This document shows, in pieces, positions 1-7,269 of a stretch of DNA of 64,000 nt. This DNA is from Cystobacterineae bacterium. GTDB lineage: Bacteria > Myxococcota > Myxococcia > Myxococcales > Myxococcaceae. The notes beneath the pieces were generated by a model that did not search any database, was not told the DNA's origin, and saw only the letters and a program-made list of their open reading frames with translations. The position numbers were made by a program, and so were the translations under genes. Where the stretch lies: the NCBI GenBank assembly GCA_009782175.1, contig WRKR01000008.1, positions 1 through 64,000 on the forward strand, read 5' to 3'. Position 1 is the stretch's first letter. Every line of letters starts with the position of its first letter.

Positions 1-2
1 AC

Positions 3-155
3 CGCATTCTCGACCACCTGGTGCAAACCCTCTCTCCGCACAAAGCCACCATTGAGGGCCATTGGTTTGTGCGCGGCGGCATTAACACTCAAATTATTTG
101 CCACTATGAGAAGGCGCCCCCACCTGCGCACGCGCCACAAGCCCCTCTCCCATGA
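3..155 (+). CDS. queF: NADPH-dependent 7-cyano-7-deazaguanine reductase, C-terminal end (partial)
   Basis: Only the last 50 codons are present; the gene enters from the left edge and ends at TGA 153-155. The reading frame contains GHWFVRGGINTQ, which matches the C-terminal V-x-G-x-F-x-x-RGGI pattern of type I QueF enzymes, preceded by a helix like the usual LLDDL stretch (here RILDHLVQ). QueF reduces preQ0 to preQ1 in queuosine biosynthesis in the cytoplasm. The tail after the RGGI motif is Pro/Ala-rich and longer than usual. The last 62 bp overlap the 3' end of the convergent manA gene. The catalytic Cys/Asp part lies outside the window, so the call rests on the tail alone. Confidence 0.6.
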   Translation, partial: RILDHLVQTLSPHKATIEGHWFVRGGINTQIICHYEKAPPPAHAPQAPLP

Positions 156-1332
156 GTATATAAGGGCCCTCATCCGCCGCCACAAAGGCAGCGTGCCCAC
201 GGCCAAGGCGCAATACCCCCTCGGGGCCCTGCGCGGCCAACTCCCCCTCCACAACCAACAACAGCTCCGCTCCACAACGCCGGGGCGCACAGGGCGCAGA
301 AGGAGACACCCTCAGCAAGGAGAGGCAAAACTCGGACACCGGCGCCTCAAATACATGCTCCTCCCCGGCCTGAGGCAAAGCCTTCTGTATATGGGGTATA
401 AAACGCTCAAAACACAGCACGGACAACAGCGCCTCTATGTCCACCCGCTTGGGGCTGAGGCCTCCACGCAATACATTGTCCGAGTTGGCCATAATTTCTA
501 CGCCCATGCCGCGTGTATAGGCATGCAAACACCCCGCCGGTATATAGAGGGCCTCCAGGGGCTCCAAACATATAAGGTTGAGGCATAAACTCCCCAATAT
601 GCCCATGTCCTCCGGGTATTCCCCCAGCAAACGCAAAGCCAGGGCCGCCTTCTGTGCAAAAGCAGCACCTCCTGCCTTAACACCCTCTGCACCAGCTTCT
701 GCACCAGCCTCTGCTGCCTCGGCCATGCGCAAAAGCCCCAAGCGCGCCTGGGCCAGCAAGGCGGGGCGCTGGGCCTTTGGCCAACGCAAAAGCCTCTCAA
801 AAAAACCGCGCAGGGCCAGGGCCTCGTCTGCCTGGCGCAGCAGGGCCACGGCCTCTTGCAAGCTGGGCAGGGCCAGGGCCTCAAACAGCTGCAACAAGCG
901 CGCGGGTGCCTCAAAGCCCACCAGGGCCTCAAAGGGTGTTAGTGCGCACAGCAACTCGGGCTTGTGGTTGGCATCCTTATAGTTGCGCGCCTCCTGCGGC
1001 AGGTGAAGGGCCTCCTCCTCGCGGTGGCCTTGGCGGGCCTGCGCCGCGTTGGGGTGGGCTTGCAAAGAGAGGGGCTTTTGTATGGCCAGCACTTTCAGCA
1101 GAAAGGGCAAACCGCGCCACCCCGGGCCCACAGCCTCGGGCCTGCGCGCAATATAGGCCCCCAGAGGCATTAACTCGCCTCCACATAACAGTTGAGAGTT
1201 GCCTAGGGGGTGGGCCCCTACCCATAACTCAGCCTGGGGAGTTGCCGAGGGGGAGGCCCTCCCCAAAAACGCAGGCAAAGCCACGTGGGAGCCCCAGGCA
1301 TACTCCTTTATAATGTTGTGCAACACATGCAT
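94..1332 (-). CDS. manA: Mannose-6-phosphate isomerase, class I
   Basis: This 412-residue cupin enzyme interconverts mannose-6-P and fructose-6-P and feeds GDP-mannose and polysaccharide synthesis. Visible family features are the N-terminal IIKEYAWGS, the zinc-ligand motif QAHPN, the HKPEL segment with the ligand Glu, and LHAYTRG with the ligand His, followed by EIMANSDNVLRGGL. The frame is open upstream to 1497, but those residues are low-complexity Pro/Gly/Arg and do not look like this family; ATG 1332 (MHVLHNIIKEYAWGS) gives the normal start. A poly-Ala/Glu stretch sits mid-protein. The gene is convergent with queF and divergent from kdsB across about 240 bp. Confidence 0.88.
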   Translation of the reverse strand: MHVLHNIIKEYAWGSHVALPAFLGRASPSATPQAELWVGAHPLGNSQLLCGGELMPLGAYIARRPEAVGPGWRGLPFLLKVLAIQKPLSLQAHPNAAQARQGHREEEALHLPQEARNYKDANHKPELLCALTPFEALVGFEAPARLLQLFEALALPSLQEAVALLRQADEALALRGFFERLLRWPKAQRPALLAQARLGLLRMAEAAEAGAEAGAEGVKAGGAAFAQKAALALRLLGEYPEDMGILGSLCLNLICLEPLEALYIPAGCLHAYTRGMGVEIMANSDNVLRGGLSPKRVDIEALLSVLCFERFIPHIQKALPQAGEEHVFEAPVSEFCLSLLRVSPSAPCAPRRCGAELLLVVEGELAAQGPEGVLRLGRGHAAFVAADEGPYILMGEGLVARAQVGAPSHSGK

Positions 1333-1572
1333 AGGCGCTTTCTGGCTTGAGGCCCCTTGGGCTGCAAGCTTCTTTTTTTCTGTGCCACACGTTTCTGTGC
1401 ATTCTGCGCGCCCTGGGCTTAAAAAATGCCCGCCCCCGGGGAGGGGGGGCACCCTCGGGGCACAAAAGGGCTCCACAAAGGGCCAGGGCCAACGCACTTA
1501 AAACTGCCTCAGGGCAGGCTTTAAGTGTAGCATTTGCCCTGCACTTTAAAACCAGGCCCCTCAGGCCCCCTT

Positions 1573-2331
1573 ATGCCTATGCCTCCTGCCATTGCCATTA
1601 TACCCGCTCGCTTTGCCTCCAGGCGCTTTCCCGGAAAACCCCTGGCCCTGCTTTTGGGCAAGCCCATGCTGCAACATGTGTTTCAGCGCTGCCAGGAGAG
1701 TGGCATTTTTCAGGAGGTTTATATAGCCACGGAGGATCAGCGCATTGCCCAGGCCGCCGCGCAATTTGGGGCTAAAACCCTTATTACCTCGGCAAGCTGT
1801 TTGACGGGGACAGAGCGCATTGCCCAGGCCCTGGAGCAAATTCCCTGCTCCAGGCAAACGCTGCTGGTTAACGTGCAGGGGGATGAGCCGGCCTTGCCTC
1901 CCGAGGCTTTGCGCCACCTGGTGCAGCACTTTGAGGAGGGCTTCCACATGGCCACGCTGGTGCGCCCTCTCCAAGCCGAGGAGGCCACCAACCCCAATGT
2001 GGTTAAAGTTGCCTTCTCCTCCCGGGGCCGCGCCCTCTATTTTTCCCGCGCCCTTATACCCTATGCGCAGCCTCCCGCACCCCCTCCTCAACGCTGGGCA
2101 CATATGGGCCTTTATGCCTATAGGAAAGCGGCCTTGTTGCGCATGGCCCAACACCCCCCCTCCCTCCTGGAGCAAAGTGAAGCCCTGGAGCAATTGCGCG
2201 CCTTGGAAATGGGCCTCTCTTTGCTCTGCATTCCCTGCGCCTTCTCCAGCGTCGCCGTGGACAGCCCGGACGACCTGCCCCGCGCGGAAATGGCCCTTCA
2301 ACACCTGAAGCTGAGGCCAAGGCCATGTTAG
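1573..2331 (+). CDS. kdsB: 3-deoxy-manno-octulosonate cytidylyltransferase (CMP-KDO synthetase)
   Basis: The enzyme activates KDO with CTP for lipopolysaccharide inner core assembly in the cytoplasm, so the organism is expected to have an LPS-bearing outer membrane. The 252-residue product has IIPARFASRRFPGKPLA at the nucleotide-binding N-terminus, TGTERIAQA, NVQGDEP and the EALEQLRALE segment near the C-terminus, all in family order and at the usual length of about 250. The frame is open from 1534, but ATG 1573 (or 1579, two Met codons in MPMPP) directly precedes the conserved AIAIIPAR strand. The next gene's ATG (2325) overlaps this stop codon, suggesting translational coupling. Confidence 0.92.
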   Translation: MPMPPAIAIIPARFASRRFPGKPLALLLGKPMLQHVFQRCQESGIFQEVYIATEDQRIAQAAAQFGAKTLITSASCLTGTERIAQALEQIPCSRQTLLVNVQGDEPALPPEALRHLVQHFEEGFHMATLVRPLQAEEATNPNVVKVAFSSRGRALYFSRALIPYAQPPAPPPQRWAHMGLYAYRKAALLRMAQHPPSLLEQSEALEQLRALEMGLSLLCIPCAFSSVAVDSPDDLPRAEMALQHLKLRPRPC

Positions 2332-3347
2332 CCCTTAAGCCGCTTCCTACACCCAAGCCCTCGCCCATGCGCCTGCTGCTGTTGGCTCTCTCTCTGCTCC
2401 TTGGGGGCGCCGCCCCCACGGCCAGGGCTCTGCCTAAAAATACCAAAGCCTCCTCCAACAAAACCAGGTTTGAGCAGGTGGCCATCCAAAAAAACAGCCA
2501 ACACTGCAAAAGCAGTTTCCGCATTCAAATACACAGCCTTCAACTCCTTGAGGCCCCCAGTGCGCTAAAGCCCCTCGTGGAAACACAACTGCACCGCTGG
2601 TTGCGCTGGGGATTGGAGGCCGAAACCAGTGCCTCCACCCTGCCGGAAGCCTGGGCACAAGAGGAGTTGGAGCGCTATGAGCGGCAGGAGTGTGAGGCCG
2701 AGCTGCAAAATGCTCCAACCCCCTGGGAGAGAACGCTGACAGCCAGCCATTTTTTCGAGGACGAGCGCTGGCTGGTGCTGAGCTTTGAGGTTGTGGCCTT
2801 CGAGGGCGGCGCCCATGAGAGCCGCCAAAAACAATTTGTCACCTGGGATAAGGAGACATACACACCGCTGACTTTGGCCGCCTTCGCACCTGAGCCTGAG
2901 GCTCTCCTCAAGGTGGCTGAAGCCGAATTCCGCAAAGCACGAAAGCTGGGCGCAGAAGAGGAATGGGAGGCCCATGGCTATTGGTTTGAAAAAGGACAGT
3001 TTCGCCTCAGTGAGCAGTTTGCCCTCACCGAGTGCGGCTTGCTGCTTTATTATAACACCTATGAGGTTGCTGCCTATGCGCAGGGCCCCATTGAGGTGCT
3101 CATCCCCCTGGACAACTTAAAAGCCCTCACGCCACTCCCTCTGCCCTCTAAACCCTGGGCCAAAGCCTTCGCCCATTGCCCCTATGCCCTGCCTCCTCCT
3201 CCACCCGCACCCAAAACAACGCCTAAACCCACAAACAAAACAACAGCCAAAACAACAGCCAAAACAGCACCCAAAACAGCGCCTAAACCAACACCTAAAA
3301 CAGTGCCTAAACCGGGCGCTGCAACCACGCCCAAGCCCATGCCCTGA
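2325..3347 (+). CDS. Secreted DUF3298/RsiV-type protein with Pro/Thr/Lys repeat tail
   Basis: A 340-residue product has an N-terminal hydrophobic signal sequence (RLLLLALSLLLGGAAPTARA). A later start at 2367 would give a shorter, classical signal. The middle matches the DUF4163/DUF3298 pattern: GGAHE followed by a VTWDKET strand, then FALTECGLLLYYNTYEVAAYAQG and IEVLIPLDNL. Such domains occur in anti-sigma factor RsiV and in PdaC-like envelope proteins. After about residue 285 the protein becomes a low-complexity tail of imperfect TPKPT, KTTA and KTAPK repeats, probably a wall- or periplasm-spanning spacer. It overlaps the kdsB stop by 7 bp. Function and ligand are unknown. Confidence 0.75.
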   Translation: MLALKPLPTPKPSPMRLLLLALSLLLGGAAPTARALPKNTKASSNKTRFEQVAIQKNSQHCKSSFRIQIHSLQLLEAPSALKPLVETQLHRWLRWGLEAETSASTLPEAWAQEELERYERQECEAELQNAPTPWERTLTASHFFEDERWLVLSFEVVAFEGGAHESRQKQFVTWDKETYTPLTLAAFAPEPEALLKVAEAEFRKARKLGAEEEWEAHGYWFEKGQFRLSEQFALTECGLLLYYNTYEVAAYAQGPIEVLIPLDNLKALTPLPLPSKPWAKAFAHCPYALPPPPPAPKTTPKPTNKTTAKTTAKTAPKTAPKPTPKTVPKPGAATTPKPMP

Positions 3348-3504
3348 GCATATTGCCACCTCCAGGGCCAGCCCCATTCCCCTGGCTTTCTTTTTCCTCA
3401 ACACCGCCTTTCTCTTGCCTTAACACAGCGGGAGGCACGGCTGTGCGGGCAGGCCTTCCACAGGCCGGCATGGCTCAAGCTGGGCTTGGTTTGGCGCAAC
3501 GGGT

Positions 3505-4647
3505 TTATTGCTCGCTGGGCCTGAAAACCAGAGGTTTTTGATCAGGCCAAAAAACAACGGCGCGCGCGCTGTCTGAGGCCCAAATTAACTCTCCATTTTT
3601 GAGGTTATAGAGGCGAGGCCAGGCCCCTGTGTTTTTCTCCGCCACGAGGAGCCATGCCTTGTGGGCGAATATGGCTACAATGTTTTCAAGGCCAAAGCCA
3701 AGCCCTGAGAGGGGAAAGAGGGTTTTCTCCTTCGGCTGGTAGAGGAGAAGGCCACTGGTATAAGCAAACTCTCCTGCCACTGTCCAAGAGTAGAGGTTTC
3801 CATAGAGGGTGGGGAGTTTTTCCCAGCCTACCCGCTCGTCATCCACATTTTCGGGCATCCACGGGGCAAAGGCAGCATCCCTTAACCCTTTCTCCCTGGG
3901 GTAGCCCAGCACATGGAGCAACTCATGCGCTATGGGGCCAAGCTCTGCATATATTTCCAGGGCTTTTTCCCCCATGGCATAGTCCCACCCCGTGGTTGTC
4001 CACTTGGACTCTATGCGCTTCCAAGCCCCTTGGTGCAACAGCCAAGCATGGGCCAGTGAGGGCATTCCCTCTATGCCTTCTAGCTCCCTCTCTGGCAGCT
4101 CCACCAAAAACGTTTCTTCACCCCAACTCAGCTTGAGGGTTTTTTCTCCTCTTTCCATGGCCTCAAGCATGGTTGTCTCCAGCGCCCCGGAAACCTCCAG
4201 AGACAAGGCCACAATGCCCTGGTTGCTCCAGCCAAAAAACATGAGCTCCCCGAGCAGGTGCTGCGTGGAGGGCAGCTCCACAACCTTTCCCGTTGCCAGC
4301 TCCACCTCAAAGGCCCTCAACACAATGTTTTCAGCCTCGCCCTCGCCTCTCTTGCTGTCCATGGAGAAAAACCTCGGGTTGAATGAAACCACCGCATGCT
4401 GCAAATTTTTGCTCCAAGCCACATCCGCCCCCAGGCATGGGGCGGGGAATTGGGCAATGGCCCTCTCCTTAAACCCGGGGAAGCGCAGGCGCTTCCATAT
4501 ACAGCCCTCCTCATTTTTTTCCAGCAGGGACAACTCGCCATCCACGGAGGCATTCATCTGCACGGGTGCAGAAACTTTCAGCGGCCTCGTGCAGGCAAGG
4601 CCCAGCAAGGGCAAGGCAACACAACAATATACCCAAAGGCTTCTCAT
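3505..4647 (-). CDS. Lipoprotein of unknown function
   Basis: From ATG 4647 the product is 380 residues with a clear lipoprotein signal (MRSLWVYCCVALPLLGLAC, lipobox LGLAC). The frame extends to 4704 without convincing coding. The body is rich in short beta-type segments such as GNLYSWTVAGEFAYTSG and WPRLYNLKNGELIW, which suggests a propeller-like fold, and it holds an AHELLHVLG stretch. That stretch contains HE-x-x-H (HELLH), resembling a metalloprotease signature, but I see no other protease features. It lies between convergent or unrelated genes with no operon partner. I do not recognise the family. Confidence 0.7.
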   Translation of the reverse strand: MRSLWVYCCVALPLLGLACTRPLKVSAPVQMNASVDGELSLLEKNEEGCIWKRLRFPGFKERAIAQFPAPCLGADVAWSKNLQHAVVSFNPRFFSMDSKRGEGEAENIVLRAFEVELATGKVVELPSTQHLLGELMFFGWSNQGIVALSLEVSGALETTMLEAMERGEKTLKLSWGEETFLVELPERELEGIEGMPSLAHAWLLHQGAWKRIESKWTTTGWDYAMGEKALEIYAELGPIAHELLHVLGYPREKGLRDAAFAPWMPENVDDERVGWEKLPTLYGNLYSWTVAGEFAYTSGLLLYQPKEKTLFPLSGLGFGLENIVAIFAHKAWLLVAEKNTGAWPRLYNLKNGELIWASDSARAVVFWPDQKPLVFRPSEQ

Positions 4648-4789
4648 CCACTCTCTCCGGGAAAACCCTATAGCGGGTGCACTTGAGGCGCGCTCCAACC
4701 TCAAAGCGCTCCAGGCAACCTATGCGCCTCCCGCCCATAAAGCAACGCCCCTGTGCCCACCTTTGCCACCCTGCTCTGAGGGCCAGGCC

Positions 4790-5902
4790 TTAATATAAAG
4801 TCATCAGCTGGCTGCCCGTATAATAGTGTTGCAAAATTTCCACATGGGTTTTTCCGCTTTCGGCCAGGCGTTTGGCCCCCCACTGGCACATGCCGGCGCC
4901 GTGGCCATAGCCCTCTCCTGTGAGGGCATAGCCCCCCTTCTCCTTGGTTATGCGGAATTTCAGGCTGCGTATGCGTGTGGTGCCCAGGCGCCGCCTAAAC
5001 TCTGCGGCTGGAATGCTTTTGCCGCCCACCAGCAGGGTTTTATAGCGCCCTGTGGAGCTGGTGAGGCCCGGTGCCAGGTGGCCGTTGGCGAGGGCAAAGG
5101 TTTTTTTCAGCTCGGCCTCGCTGAGGTGGGCTTGCCAGCGGGCGGCTTTGGTATTGTGGCAAGGGCAGGCTCGTGCCTGCAAATAGGGCAACTCGCGCGT
5201 CAGCGCCTCTTTGCCCGTTTCTGTCAGCCCGCCACAGGAGGCGTGGAAATAGGCCTCTATGGCCTCTATGCCAAACAGCAACACCTGGCCGCGCGTTTTC
5301 AGCACGGCCTCGCGGGTTTTTTCGTCCTCGGCAGAAAGGCCGCCATATACTTGGTGCAGCACGGAGGCGCCCAGGTGCTGTATATGGCCCAGGCGCTGCA
5401 GTTTTTTTTGCAAAGCATAGGTACGTGCCGCCACAGCCTGGGCTTTGAGGGCTTCCATGGGGAAGCTTTTGGGCATCTCTTTTCCCAATACCCCCATTAA
5501 ATACTCCTCCAGGGGCAAAATGTTGACGGCCAGCAAGCCTTGGTTGTTGGCAAAAATTTCTACCTGCCCCCGCAAGGCCATGCCGCTGAGCACCAGGGGC
5601 AGCCTCCCCACCTCGCTGCTTTTTTTTCCGGCCCCCAAGAGGAGGCTTTGCGCTTCCATGGGCTTTGCGTTGAGCCACAGCTTTCCACGCTGGTGGCTGA
5701 AGTGTGCAAGCCCTCCTTTTAACTCTTTCCAGCGGGGCTCCTCCTCCGTTTCTGCGGGTGAGGGAGCAAACCACAGCCTTTCTCCCTGCACCACCAGGGC
5801 CCCTTGCTTCTCTTTTATGGCAATGCGTATGGTTTCCTCGGCCTTTGCGCCAAAGGCCCCCCAACTCAACAAGGCAAGCAGCAGATGAAAAGCGCAGCGC
5901 AT
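4790..5902 (-). CDS. SpoIID/LytB-domain secreted protein
   Basis: This 370-residue secreted protein (signal MRCAFHLLLALLSWGAFGAKA) belongs to the SpoIID/LytB family, which in Bacillus cleaves glycan strands as a lytic transglycosylase and in Gram-negatives sits in the cell envelope. Visible hallmarks are NILPLEEYLMGVLGKEMP, FPMEALKAQAVAARTYAL, the Cys-bearing YFHASCGGLTE, and the C-terminal GYGHGAGMCQWGAK. The catalytic Glu equivalent is the E in GKEMP. The frame is open to 6001, but the residues before Met 5902 are basic and outside a normal signal. The organism need not sporulate; many delta-type bacteria have such proteins. Confidence 0.85.
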   Translation of the reverse strand: MRCAFHLLLALLSWGAFGAKAEETIRIAIKEKQGALVVQGERLWFAPSPAETEEEPRWKELKGGLAHFSHQRGKLWLNAKPMEAQSLLLGAGKKSSEVGRLPLVLSGMALRGQVEIFANNQGLLAVNILPLEEYLMGVLGKEMPKSFPMEALKAQAVAARTYALQKKLQRLGHIQHLGASVLHQVYGGLSAEDEKTREAVLKTRGQVLLFGIEAIEAYFHASCGGLTETGKEALTRELPYLQARACPCHNTKAARWQAHLSEAELKKTFALANGHLAPGLTSSTGRYKTLLVGGKSIPAAEFRRRLGTTRIRSLKFRITKEKGGYALTGEGYGHGAGMCQWGAKRLAESGKTHVEILQHYYTGSQLMTLY

Positions 5903-6130
5903 ATGCCGCAGCCTAAACCAAAAGCCCAGGAGGACAATTTTTCCTCCTTTGCGGCCTCTCTTTCCCCAGGGCGGCTTTCTTCTCATGGTGGCGTTTTTCA
6001 CCTCAGGGGAGTTAAGTATATAAGCTCTCCTGGGCTACAAAGGGTTGTGTTGTGCAAAAGCGCTTGGCTTTTGGGGGGCGGCTGCTACGGTGCTAACACT
6101 CACAACAGGTTTTGCTATGGAGAAAAAAAC

Positions 6131-7084
6131 ATGCGTATAAAAATAGGGGCAGCCTTTGCCCTGTGCATTGCCTTGGGCCTGGGTTGTGCTTCGGCCTCCA
6201 AAGGGGGTTTGGCGAGGGCGGACATAAAACTCCACGCTGAGGGCCATATGCCTTTGGGCACAGCCAAAATATGGCCGCTTTCAGACGGGGAGGTGCGGCT
6301 TAAGCCTTCGCTGTTTCAGGGCATTCCCTCAGAGGAAAAGCTGAAAGCCCTGGGGGTTGAAATTGAGGAGGAGGAGTTGCCCACCTCTCTCAACGCCTAT
6401 TTTATTGAGTGGGGAGAGAGCCGCATTCTCGTGGATGCGGGGGCGGGCGTTTTTATGGGGCCTGGTGCGGGGCATGTGGTTTCGGCTTTGGCTGAAAGAG
6501 GCATTGCGCCGGAGTCCATTGATGCGGTGTTGCTGACGCACTTGCATGGGGACCATTTTGGTGGCCTCATAGAGGGTGAGGCGCCTCGTTTCCCCAATGC
6601 CACCCTTTGGGTGCACGAGACGGAGTTTCTGTTTTGGACCAACCCTCAGCTTGTGGACTCTCGCCCCGAGGAGCAGCGTGAAGGCTATGCTGAGCTCCAA
6701 CAAGGTGTTTTGTTGTTTGCCAAAACCTTAAACCACAAACTCAAAACTTTTAATGCGGAGCAGGAGTTGTTTCCGGGCCTTCGGGCCATGCCCGCACCCG
6801 GGCATACGCCGGGGCACACGGCGTTTATGTTGGAGTCCGAGGGCCAAAAGCTGCTTATTTGGGGAGATTTAGCCCACAACATTCAGCTGCAAACGGCTTT
6901 CCCCAAGGCCTATCCCCTTTTTGATGTTGAGCCTGAAGTGGCCATAGCAACGCGCCTTCAGTGGATGAAAAAAGCAGCCGATGAGGGCTTTTGGGTTGCC
7001 GGCATGCACCTGCCCCACCCCGGCATAGGCCGCCTGGAAAAAGCCGGGGAGCAGTTTCGCTTCGTCCCCATGGCCAAAGAATAG
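6131..7084 (+). CDS. MBL-fold metallo-hydrolase lipoprotein
   Basis: The 317-residue product starts at ATG 6131 behind a purine-rich GGAGAA site and begins with a lipoprotein signal (ALCIALGLGCASAS). The metallo-beta-lactamase fold is shown by LLTHLHGDHFGG (metal ligands), APGHTPGHTAFML, a GD in LLIWGDLAHN, and a late His in GMHLPHPG. The order and spacing resemble lactonase-type or general MBL hydrolases of about 300 residues. Membrane anchoring in the periplasm suggests an envelope or extracellular substrate. The frame is open far upstream (to 5804), but that part is antisense to the SpoIID-like gene. A strong intrinsic terminator follows the stop. The substrate cannot be told. Confidence 0.85.
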   Translation: MRIKIGAAFALCIALGLGCASASKGGLARADIKLHAEGHMPLGTAKIWPLSDGEVRLKPSLFQGIPSEEKLKALGVEIEEEELPTSLNAYFIEWGESRILVDAGAGVFMGPGAGHVVSALAERGIAPESIDAVLLTHLHGDHFGGLIEGEAPRFPNATLWVHETEFLFWTNPQLVDSRPEEQREGYAELQQGVLLFAKTLNHKLKTFNAEQELFPGLRAMPAPGHTPGHTAFMLESEGQKLLIWGDLAHNIQLQTAFPKAYPLFDVEPEVAIATRLQWMKKAADEGFWVAGMHLPHPGIGRLEKAGEQFRFVPMAKE

Positions 7085-7101
7085 GGGAGCACAGCTTTAA
7101 A

Positions 7102-7130
7102 GCCCGCCCGAGGGGGCGGGCATTTTTTTT
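7102..7130 (+). terminator. Intrinsic terminator after the MBL hydrolase gene
   Basis: An 8-bp perfect GC-only stem (GCCCGCCC, 7102-7109, with its complement at 7114-7121) and a 4-nt loop are followed by CA and eight T residues. It sits 17 bp after the stop codon at 7084. A run of ten G follows the T tract at 7131-7140. Confidence 0.85.
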
Positions 7131-7150
7131 GGGGGGGGGGATTTTCCACA

Positions 7151-7198
7151 GAGCTTGCACAACACAATATTTCAGCAACTCCCCAGGAGCCAAGCTTT
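7151..7198. repeat. Dispersed repeat of about 47 bp, copy 1
   Basis: The segment starting GAGCTTGCACAACA and continuing through TCAGCAACTCCCCA and GAGCCAAGC is repeated with a few changes at 28318-28364. Both copies are intergenic. I see no terminal repeats or coding capacity. Confidence 0.6.
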
Positions 7199-7269
7199 GT
7201 CTGCGTGCTTTCTCTTGAGGTTTATTTCGTGCGCCTCAGCCTATGGGCAAAGTTTCCGCTTGAAGGGGT

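Noticed and set aside
4641-4704. Longer start for the lipoprotein at 3505-4647.
   Set aside because: The extra residues precede a complete lipoprotein signal, so the shorter start at 4647 is preferred.
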